Source: Acidimicrobium sp. UBA3029 (GTDB taxonomy: Bacteria; Actinomycetota; Acidimicrobiia; Acidimicrobiales; Ilumatobacteraceae). From it: 5,084 nt of DNA. The notes beneath the pieces were generated by a model. The model worked only from the letters and a program-made list of their open reading frames with translations. It did not search any database and was not told the origin of the DNA. Location of the stretch: positions 19,037 to 24,120 of the forward strand of contig DFDK01000055.1 of assembly GCA_002367695.1 (NCBI GenBank), in the 5' to 3' direction. The position numbers were made by a program, and so were the translations under genes. Below are positions 1 through 5,084 of this stretch, piece after piece (the stretch's first letter is position 1; each line of letters starts with the position of its first letter).

Positions 1-1322
1 AACATTTCCATCGCGTTGTCTCCGTTGATGCCGACGGTGTAGCGACGCAATGCGCCCAACCCTGCCCAAATCATGACAATTCCCCAAACACAAACAGTTG
101 TCATTTCCCACTCACGTTTCCAAGAAAACGAACTGGCAGCGATGATCGGCAGTCCTACGAGTAGCGGCACGATGTGCCGGCCCTGCGCCCCGAAAGAGCG
201 CAACATCGAATAGTAGTTGACGTCCAAAATAATCACTACGACAATTGTCAACATGCAAAGAGCGATCATTGCAATTCTTACACCAGCCGAACCGACGACA
301 ATGCCTTTGGCGATAATAACGAAGTAGAGAGCACAGGCAACAAACAAAGCGACTCTTGGCATTGGCGCATCTAGCCAGCCAAAATTGCCAACTGCCTGAT
401 CGAGCAATAACGGAATATGACGGACCGCTTCGTCAATCTGGCTACGCAACGAGATGCTTGGAATACCATCGGACAATAAGTTGTTTGTTTGATAACCATA
501 AATCTTTAGGTACCACCATGCTGCGAATAGAGCAGCTGCCCCATGCACTGCCAACACACTCTTGAATTGCCGAGCAATCACCACCAGCGATCGTCGCTGC
601 TTGGTTGCAACATAACTTAGAGCAACAATCAATACATAGATCACAGGACCTATCGCTCGAGTCAAAATAAGTAGCGTGCCAGAGATGCCAAATGCGAGTG
701 CATCGAAACGAGTGTGCTCTTTGGTAATCACCATCGGCATGATCGTCCAGAGTGCAATTGCAGCACATACCTCGAGCGCACTCGGGTTCATGGTGGAAGC
801 CAAAAACAATGTTCCCGGCGACATTGCAAGCAACACGCCAATACTGGAAGAGGCGCGTCTTCTCATCACTGCCACCGACAAAGCAAACAACAAAGTACAA
901 GCCAAGCCCATCATCAAGCGAGCAGAGCGAACCGACAAATCTTGCGCACCAAATACTGTTCCAACACCCGAAATGAAATACGAAACAATCGGATATCTAC
1001 CCATGTTCGTCCAAGCAGGGATATCAGTAACTTGGGTTTCTTCCAAACGTGAACCGCAGCCTGGGTGATCGGAGAACGGCGCAAAACACCACGGAATATT
1101 GTTTGCTGCCCCAAATTGTGGATCGATATCAACCAACGTTGTCCAGTACGACTTCAATGGCGCTGGCAACACGTTGTCACCCACCCACTCACCGCGTACG
1201 ACTGCAGCAGAGCGCACAAAGTTCGAGGGTTCGTCAGGGCCAGAAAACAACGGCGTCATAAGCGACCACACTGCCACCAGCGCAAACATTGCAACCCCAA
1301 AGCTCATCTGGCGCCAATTCAC
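1..1322 (-). CDS. DUF2142-family multi-spanning membrane protein, possible GT-C-type glycosyltransferase (C-terminus cut by window edge)
   Basis: The minus-strand frame is open from a TAG at 1334-1332 to the left edge, giving 440 visible codons with no stop; the C-terminal end is missing. I chose GTG at 1322 (N-terminus MNWRQMSFGV); ATG at 1307 is the alternative, and neither has a clear Shine-Dalgarno. A first membrane helix (about residues 8-26) is followed by PDEP at 29-32. A soluble loop follows with Cys79 and Cys89 and GRYP at 108-111. Then come several hydrophobic helices, MNPSALE at 178-184 and QGRHIVPLL at 380-388. The PDEP, GRYP, NPS.LE and QGR..(V/L)PLL order is what I know of DUF2142 proteins, usually about 430-550 residues. 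Acidic residues just after helix 1 are also typical of GT-C transferases that use polyprenyl-phosphate sugars. Family assignment is confident; enzymatic function is inference, supported by the divergent polyprenol-phosphate mannose synthase. It could also be a flippase-like or polymer-handling membrane protein. Confidence 0.85.
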   Translation of the reverse strand, partial: MNWRQMSFGVAMFALVAVWSLMTPLFSGPDEPSNFVRSAAVVRGEWVGDNVLPAPLKSYWTTLVDIDPQFGAANNIPWCFAPFSDHPGCGSRLEETQVTDIPAWTNMGRYPIVSYFISGVGTVFGAQDLSVRSARLMMGLACTLLFALSVAVMRRRASSSIGVLLAMSPGTLFLASTMNPSALEVCAAIALWTIMPMVITKEHTRFDALAFGISGTLLILTRAIGPVIYVLIVALSYVATKQRRSLVVIARQFKSVLAVHGAAALFAAWWYLKIYGYQTNNLLSDGIPSISLRSQIDEAVRHIPLLLDQAVGNFGWLDAPMPRVALFVACALYFVIIAKGIVVGSAGVRIAMIALCMLTIVVVIILDVNYYSMLRSFGAQGRHIVPLLVGLPIIAASSFSWKREWEMTTVCVWGIVMIWAGLGALRRYTVGINGDNAMEM

Positions 1323-1350
1323 GATCCAAGACTAGATTGACGGTGTCGTA
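1322..1350. promoter_or_regulatory. Compact divergent promoter region with two overlapping -10-like hexamers
   Basis: The gap between the GTG start at 1322 (minus) and the ATG at 1350 (plus) is 27 bases. It holds TAGATT at 1333-1338 on the plus strand and TAGTCT at 1334-1329 on the minus strand. Both fit TANNNT and share the palindrome CTAG (1332-1335). Counting the usual seven bases from the end of a -10 box, transcription on the minus strand would begin exactly at the GTG (1322). On the plus strand it would begin near 1345, five bases before the ATG. Neither gene has a Shine-Dalgarno, which agrees with leaderless or near-leaderless mRNAs, common in actinobacteria. No good -35 box is visible for either, so this is a geometric inference. 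Confidence 0.4.
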
Positions 1351-2096
1351 TGTGCACAACTTCCGAGCCTCGTCAGTGTGTGTTGGTTTTACCCACCTAT
1401 AACGAGATTGAAAATATCGACCGATTTATCCGCGCAGTGCGTACAAGTACACCACATATTCATGTGTTGATCGTCGACGACAACAGCCCAGACGGCACTG
1501 GTGATGCCGCCGACAACTTGGCTCGCGAACTTGGCAACATGCACGTCATCCATCGCACTAATGAACGTGGTCTTGGTAGTGCGTACCGCACAGGATTCCG
1601 GCATGTGCTCTCCCGCCAATTTGCCCATGTCATCACCATGGACGCCGACTTCTCTCACGACCCAGCAATCATTCCCACTTTCCTTGAACTACTCGACAGC
1701 GGCTGCGATGTTGTAATTGGCTCGCGCTATTGCCCCGGTGGATCAATCATTAACTGGCCTTGGTATCGCACTGCACTTTCTAAGTGGGGCAACCTCTACA
1801 CTCGCGCACTCCTGCGGGTATCCACCACCGACTGCACGACTGGCTATCGGGGTTACACGACGCAGGCTCTTGAAAAAGTCGAAATTGAAAATGTGCGCGG
1901 CGAAGGTTACGTGTTTCTTTCCACGATTATCACACGTGCCGAAGACGAGCAACTGCATATCGTTGAGACGCCCATTTGTTTTGCCAATCGTGAACTCGGA
2001 ACATCAAAGATGTCTCTAAAAATCGCACTCGAATCAATGCTGCTCGTTACCAAATTGGGCATTAAGCACAGAGTCTTTAGACGAAGCAAGAGTTAA
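1350..2096 (+). CDS. Polyprenol/dolichol-phosphate mannose synthase (GT2 family, DPM1/Ppm1-like)
   Basis: This 248-residue protein is a GT-A fold family 2 glycosyltransferase. It is expected to transfer mannose from GDP-mannose to polyprenyl phosphate at the cytoplasmic membrane face, making lipid-linked mannose for lipoglycan synthesis or protein mannosylation. Visible motifs, in order: PTYNEIENI (15-23) and VDDNSPDGTG (42-51) for nucleotide-sugar binding; RGLGSAYRTGF (73-83); MDADFSHDP (97-105) with the metal-binding Asp98 and Asp100; GSRYCPGGSI (124-133); DCTTGYRGY (161-169); RELGTSKMS (214-222). Length matches single-domain DPM1-type enzymes: there is no GtrA-like membrane domain and no fused apolipoprotein N-acyltransferase as in some actinobacterial Ppm1 proteins. 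ATG 1350 is the only reasonable start, since an in-frame TGA lies nine bases upstream. One oddity: the GY.F motif reads GYVFLSTI (186-193), with Thr192 where I expect a conserved Glu. The donor could be GDP-mannose or UDP-glucose; sequence alone does not settle it. Confidence 0.92.
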   Translation: MCTTSEPRQCVLVLPTYNEIENIDRFIRAVRTSTPHIHVLIVDDNSPDGTGDAADNLARELGNMHVIHRTNERGLGSAYRTGFRHVLSRQFAHVITMDADFSHDPAIIPTFLELLDSGCDVVIGSRYCPGGSIINWPWYRTALSKWGNLYTRALLRVSTTDCTTGYRGYTTQALEKVEIENVRGEGYVFLSTIITRAEDEQLHIVETPICFANRELGTSKMSLKIALESMLLVTKLGIKHRVFRRSKS

Positions 2097-2100
2097 ACGG

Positions 2101-2131
2101 CTACAAATACCACTCGGTCGAGTCGTTGTAG
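2101..2131. terminator. Inverted repeat between convergent genes, candidate weak bidirectional terminator
   Basis: CTACAA at 2101-2106 is the reverse complement of TTGTAG at 2126-2131. Nested inside, ACTC at 2112-2115 pairs with GAGT at 2120-2123 around a four-base loop. The two stems are separated by an uneven internal loop (five bases left, two right). The repeat starts five bases after the mannose synthase stop and lies 29 bases beyond the acyl-CoA synthetase stop, a natural place for a shared terminator. There is no T-run on either side, so it is not a standard intrinsic terminator. An alternative pairing, TCGAG 2118-2122 with CTCGA 2134-2138, competes with it. Confidence 0.3.
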
Positions 2132-2159
2132 GGCTCGATTGTTCATCTCGACAGAAGTC

Positions 2160-3695
2160 TTAATTGACTTGGCGAGTGAAACCTTCCCAATAGGGCGCCC
2201 GGAGTTTGAATTTCTGCAATTTTCCAGTCGCAGTTCGCGCCAACTCTGATCGAAACTCAATACGTTTTGGGCATTTGTACCCTGCCAACTTGGTTTTCGA
2301 ATAAATAATCAAGTCAGCTTCACTCAGGGTTGATTCAGGCTTCTTGACCACAAGTGCCATTACGAGTTCGCCCCATTTCTCATCGGGCACACCAATTACA
2401 GCAACTTCAGTGACATCAGGATGCGAAAAAATTGCGCCTTCAACTTCAATCGAACTCACATTTTCTCCACCCGAAATAATCACATCTTTCTTACGGTCGG
2501 CAATTGTCAAGACATGTGACTCACCAATCGAGCCACCATCACCAGTGCGAAACCAGCCATCAACGATCGCCTTCGCGGTTTCTTCTGGTTGTGCCCAGTA
2601 ACCCTCCATCACCACATTGCTACGCGCGAGCACCTCGCCTGTCTCATCTATCTTCGTTTCGACCCCCAAAGCCGGCACTCCTGCTGCACTCAGCACAACC
2701 GACCTTTCTGCAGCCGACAACGCATCAGTTTCGGGCGAAGGACTATTTACCGTGAGTAATGGGCTTGTCTCGGTGAGCCCGTATAACTGATTAAACGTCC
2801 AACCCAATTCGGTTTCAATGCGTTCGATAGTTCGAGCTGGTGGTGGAGCACCGGCAACAACGATGCGCGTCGCGTCACGTCCCGGAATCGCGCCCTTCCA
2901 CGAAGATGCTGCATCCAATATTGCATTGGCAACTGCAGGTGCTCCACACATAAGTGTGACTTCGTGCTCATCTACCCGCTTCAAAATCTCTCCGCCATCA
3001 ACTTTGCGCAACACAATATGTTTTCCACCCATTGCAGTTATTGCATACACCATGCCCCAACCATTGCAATGAAATTGCGGCAGTGTGTGCAAGTACGTCT
3101 CTCGGTCGTCTACACCCATGTGCCAACCAAACGTTGCAGCGTTGAGCCACAGGCTTCGGTGTGTCAATTGAACACCTTTTGGTCGAGCCGTCGTACCACT
3201 TGTGTAGTTGATTGTTGCAGTGAAATCTTCATTTGGAGTCCACGACTTCGGTTCGGTATCAAATTTGTAAAGAACCTTGTCAGACTCTGCCCCAATCACA
3301 AAGCGATGCTTCGCCGTTACACCTGCAAGCGCTTCATCGAGCTCTGGGTCGACGAGTAATACTTCGGCGCCACAATGCTCAACAATGTATGCAACTTCGT
3401 CTGCAACAAGCCGAAAATTGATTGGTGCCAATACGCGACCATAGGCACTCACTCCAAAAAAACTTGTCAGCAGCCGAGCACTGTTGTGACTCACAATTGC
3501 CACTCGAGCACCCTGCGCAATACCAAGAGCGTCCAGGCCAGCAGCTTGTGCACGCGCAAGCACAGCCATCTCTGCATATGTCTTAGTTCCCCACGACTCT
3601 GCAGGCTGATCAGGCTCGTCTACAAACGCCACACGGTGCCCATACACCTGTTCGGCCCTACGCAGATGGTCAACAACAGTCAATGGAACTTTCAC
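2160..3695 (-). CDS. Acyl-CoA synthetase (AMP-forming, ANL superfamily, FadD-like)
   Basis: A complete 511-residue AMP-forming ligase that should activate a carboxylic acid with ATP to an acyl-adenylate and then form the CoA thioester. Motifs: P-loop YTSGTTARPKG (164-174); LPQFHCNGWG (205-214), a signature seen in medium-chain/AAE-type ligases; GAPPP (282-286); YGLTET (305-310); GWFRTGDGG (380-388) with the ribose-binding Asp386; hinge-region DRKKDVIISGGENVSS (400-415); and Lys492 in TATGKLQKFKLR (488-499), the expected adenylation lysine. All catalytic positions are intact and the length is normal (about 500-550). The start is GTG 3695, with a TAA directly upstream in frame and a G-rich GGGGG (3706-3702) six bases before it as a weak ribosome site. 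The usual Pro-Lys before the TATGK loop is Ala-Arg here (486-487). Substrate is unresolved: medium/long-chain fatty acid is the default, with short branched or aromatic acids possible. It is monocistronic within the window, with opposite-strand neighbours on both sides. Confidence 0.93.
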   Translation of the reverse strand: MKVPLTVVDHLRRAEQVYGHRVAFVDEPDQPAESWGTKTYAEMAVLARAQAAGLDALGIAQGARVAIVSHNSARLLTSFFGVSAYGRVLAPINFRLVADEVAYIVEHCGAEVLLVDPELDEALAGVTAKHRFVIGAESDKVLYKFDTEPKSWTPNEDFTATINYTSGTTARPKGVQLTHRSLWLNAATFGWHMGVDDRETYLHTLPQFHCNGWGMVYAITAMGGKHIVLRKVDGGEILKRVDEHEVTLMCGAPAVANAILDAASSWKGAIPGRDATRIVVAGAPPPARTIERIETELGWTFNQLYGLTETSPLLTVNSPSPETDALSAAERSVVLSAAGVPALGVETKIDETGEVLARSNVVMEGYWAQPEETAKAIVDGWFRTGDGGSIGESHVLTIADRKKDVIISGGENVSSIEVEGAIFSHPDVTEVAVIGVPDEKWGELVMALVVKKPESTLSEADLIIYSKTKLAGYKCPKRIEFRSELARTATGKLQKFKLRAPYWEGFTRQVN

Positions 3696-3730
3696 TTAGT
3701 ACCCCCACAGCGATCACTACTCAAGTGGCA

Positions 3731-3736
3731 ATATTA
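3731..3736 (-). promoter_or_regulatory. Candidate -10 element for the acyl-CoA synthetase gene
   Basis: The minus strand reads TAATAT (3736 down to 3731) in the 116-base divergent gap. Transcription would start near 3724, leaving a leader of about 29 bases that includes the G-rich ribosome-site candidate at 3706-3702. No convincing -35 hexamer lies at the right distance, so this rests on the -10 match and position only. Confidence 0.3.
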
Positions 3737-3768
3737 ACCGACCTACTCCTGATCCGCCGAAAGCACAA

Positions 3769-3804
3769 TTGACATAACATACAGCGAGTTCTTCAACATA
3801 GGGG
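3769..3804 (+). promoter_or_regulatory. Candidate promoter and ribosome-binding site for the methyltransferase gene
   Basis: A perfect consensus -35 box TTGACA sits at 3769-3774. The best -10 at normal distance is CAACAT (3794-3799, spacer 19), which keeps the key second A and last T but is otherwise weak; it would start the mRNA about six bases before the ATG. An alternative is TAACAT (3775-3780) as the -10, giving a leader of about 25 bases that includes AGGGG at 3800-3804, seven bases before the ATG, as a Shine-Dalgarno. The two readings are mutually exclusive; I slightly favour the second because the ribosome site would then be used. Confidence 0.4.
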
Positions 3805-3811
3805 CCCGACC

Positions 3812-4489
3812 ATGACAGACGACAACGAGTCATCCATCAATCTCGAGGATGCCTACGCGCTTGAAACACCACAAGACAACAAAGCCTTGTACCGCAACTG
3901 GGCTTCAACGTATGACGCAGACTTCGCTCAGCGCAATAAATATGTCTACCCAAAAAGTATCGCCACAATATGCGCAAGGCTTGTAGACACAATTTCTCCA
4001 TTAAATATTCTCGATATTGGTTGTGGCACCGGCATTGTTGGCACCTGCCTGAGCGAATTACTGACCGCAGGCATCATTGACGGTGTAGATATCTCCCCCG
4101 AAATGCTTAATGTTGCATCAACCAAATTGCGTATTGATGCCAAGCCTGTTTACCACCAACTTTTTGAAGCCGACCTCACAGAACCAATTTCATTTGCCAA
4201 TGCCAAATATGACGTGGCAATTTCTGCTGGCACGTTTACCCACGGTCATTTGGGGCCAGATGCGCTGATCAATGCATTGAGCGTGGTTCGACCAGGTGGT
4301 CGCATGGTGGTTGGCATCAACAAAGAACACTTCAGCGCAAACGGCTTTCAGGCTGCATTGCAAAAAGCAAACGAGAGCCAACAAATTAGTACGCCAACGT
4401 TTTCCGAAGTGCAGATTTATGATCAAGGTAGTCCCCATTATGGAGACTTAGCACTCGTTACTTCGTTTCTCGTCCTGTCCCCAGCTTGA
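3812..4489 (+). CDS. Class I SAM-dependent methyltransferase (METTL27/WBSCR27-like small-molecule type)
   Basis: A complete 225-residue soluble protein with a Rossmann-fold methyltransferase domain. An N-terminal cap carries YRNWASTYDADF (27-38), as seen in METTL27-like and many small-molecule methyltransferases. SAM-binding motif I is LDIGCGTGIVG (67-77). The acidic residue ending strand 2 is Asp93 in VDISPEML (92-99), and the adenine-side acidic position is Asp121 (EADLTEP). GTFTHGHLGP (140-149) follows in the active-site loop region, and RPGGRMV (160-166) marks the post-motif turn. ATG 3812 is preceded by AGGGG seven bases upstream. No signal peptide or membrane segment is visible, so it should act in the cytoplasm. 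The last 32 bases overlap the convergent thioredoxin-like gene. Fold and cofactor are confident; the acceptor is unknown, and no biosynthetic cluster in the window points to one. It is not a typical UbiE or rRNA methyltransferase, since their extra motifs are absent. Confidence 0.93.
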   Translation: MTDDNESSINLEDAYALETPQDNKALYRNWASTYDADFAQRNKYVYPKSIATICARLVDTISPLNILDIGCGTGIVGTCLSELLTAGIIDGVDISPEMLNVASTKLRIDAKPVYHQLFEADLTEPISFANAKYDVAISAGTFTHGHLGPDALINALSVVRPGGRMVVGINKEHFSANGFQAALQKANESQQISTPTFSEVQIYDQGSPHYGDLALVTSFLVLSPA

Positions 4490-5084
4490 AGCCCGGGCTT
4501 CCTGCCGCGCTCCATTCGCCAACGAATTCCATAAACTTTTCGCCGAACGGGTCAACACCACGAAGAGGCATGTTGCCACGCCTAATTGTCCAATCATGAG
4601 GCGCAAGTTGCTCGGCATAGTCCATGTGCTGTAGCGCACCAGTCTCATCGCCTTGCAGTCGCAATGCCACTGCAATTCGTCGATGTAAGCGCGCTTGTTG
4701 CACATCGTTAGTTGGCAGCACCTGAAAGGATCGAACCGCATCGGCATCCATGGTCAACTCATCGTTACGCACCCATCTACGCAGCAAATCATGATGCACC
4801 GCAGAGTCAACGCCACTAAACGATCTCCACATATCGCTGGCAGGAGTGCTGTCTGCTGGTCGAACAATCTTGTTGTTCTCGTCTATCCATAGTGCAGCAG
4901 GCACGTTGACGATTCCGTACAGGTCGGCAACGATATGCATCGTGTCGATCAACACTGGGTACGACAACGGCTCCTTTGTAGCCCACTCCTTCACCGCTTG
5001 TGCATCTGCATCAAGTGCAACGGCAATGATTGTAAAACCAGTATCTGCTAATTCAGTTGCGAGTTGCTGCCAGACCGGCAGCTC
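4458..5084 (-). CDS. TlpA/ResA-like thioredoxin-fold protein with TPR-like C-terminal region (N-terminus cut by window edge)
   Basis: The minus-strand frame is open from the right edge to TAA at 4460-4458, giving 208 visible residues; the true start lies outside. The first residues, ELPVWQQLATELADTGFTII, match helix 1 and the next strand of TlpA/ResA redoxins. There the redox Cys-X-X-Cys sits just before a (R)xELP segment, so the active site must be immediately beyond base 5084. AVALDADAQAV follows, then YPVLID (42-47), and GIVNVPAALWIDENNKIV (57-74) with the expected cis-proline Pro62. After the fold, residues 131-163 (RLHRRIAVAL, then QGDETGALQHMDYAEQLAP) look like one TPR unit. An RRG..PLRG.DPFG segment (168-181) precedes the end. 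A GTG at 4994 could be mistaken for the start, but it lies inside the thioredoxin fold. The likely role is thiol-disulfide exchange or peroxide reduction; export versus cytoplasm cannot be judged without the N-terminus. It overlaps the methyltransferase 3' end by 32 bases. Confidence 0.82.
   Translation of the reverse strand, partial: ELPVWQQLATELADTGFTIIAVALDADAQAVKEWATKEPLSYPVLIDTMHIVADLYGIVNVPAALWIDENNKIVRPADSTPASDMWRSFSGVDSAVHHDLLRRWVRNDELTMDADAVRSFQVLPTNDVQQARLHRRIAVALRLQGDETGALQHMDYAEQLAPHDWTIRRGNMPLRGVDPFGEKFMEFVGEWSAAGSPGFKLGTGRETK

Noticed and set aside
442..900. A 152-codon minus-strand open frame rich in Cys, His and Trp
   Set aside because: It is an out-of-frame shadow of the DUF2142 gene on the same strand. 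The DUF2142 frame carries recognisable motifs and runs unbroken from 1322 to 1, while this one has a cysteine-rich composition with no family resemblance.
676..1068. A 130-codon plus-strand open frame opposite the DUF2142 gene
   Set aside because: It is antisense to a well-supported gene and has no recognisable domain, no ribosome site and no promoter.
2111..2155. Repeated TCGA-containing words as possible operator or direct repeats
   Set aside because: The copies are only four to five bases long and irregularly spaced, which is not distinguishable from chance.
2964..3359. A 131-codon plus-strand open frame opposite the acyl-CoA synthetase
   Set aside because: It is antisense to intact conserved ligase motifs and its translation resembles no family.
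4458..4994. Treating the redoxin as a complete 178-residue gene starting at GTG 4994
   Set aside because: The same frame stays open to the right edge, and the upstream codons encode the expected first helix and strand of a TlpA-like fold, so the start is outside the window.
1..5084. Mobile element, CRISPR array, tRNA or rRNA, phage or defence system
   Set aside because: No regularly spaced repeats, no terminal inverted repeats with a transposase, no cloverleaf or rRNA-like segment and no defence-type protein domains are visible; the window is almost entirely filled by five metabolic or membrane genes.

Overview
This 5,084-base window comes from a bacterial chromosome of intermediate base composition, roughly half G+C by eye. 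It is densely packed with genes. The protein set suggests an actinobacterium: a DUF2142 membrane protein, a free-standing polyprenol-phosphate mannose synthase, a FadD-like acyl-CoA synthetase, GTG starts and possible leaderless promoters. The moderate G+C would suit an aquatic Acidimicrobiia-type lineage better than a high-G+C soil actinomycete. That placement is inference from protein style only; there is no rRNA or other marker here.

There are five protein genes and no gap over 120 bases. (1) Bases 1-1322, minus strand: a multi-spanning DUF2142-type membrane protein that lacks its C-terminal end because it runs off the left edge. (2) 1350-2096, plus: a dolichol/polyprenol-phosphate mannose synthase (DPM1/Ppm1-like), divergent from gene 1 across only 27 bases that seem to hold two back-to-back -10 elements. 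(3) 2160-3695, minus: a complete ANL-superfamily acyl-CoA synthetase, convergent with gene 2 across a 63-base gap that holds an inverted repeat. (4) 3812-4489, plus: a complete class I SAM-dependent methyltransferase, divergent from gene 3 across a 116-base gap that holds the promoters for both. (5) 4458-5084, minus: the C-terminal 208 residues of a TlpA/ResA-like thioredoxin-fold protein with a TPR-like tail. It overlaps the methyltransferase tail to tail by 32 bases and runs off the right edge.

Strand alternates at every junction (- + - + -), so no two genes here can share a co-directional operon; co-regulation could only come from the two divergent promoter regions. The only functional link I would defend is between genes 1 and 2. 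The synthase makes a lipid-linked sugar on the cytoplasmic face, and DUF2142 proteins resemble GT-C transferases, which use such lipid-linked sugars on the outer face. The acyl-CoA synthetase, methyltransferase and redoxin look like ordinary, unlinked metabolic genes.

I found no mobile element, CRISPR array, tRNA, rRNA or clear riboswitch. I do not see convincing evidence for a new multi-gene system. The points most worth a second look are the overlapping divergent leaderless-type promoters, the 32-base convergent gene overlap, the altered acceptor-region motif in the mannose synthase, and the redoxin whose active site lies just beyond the right edge.
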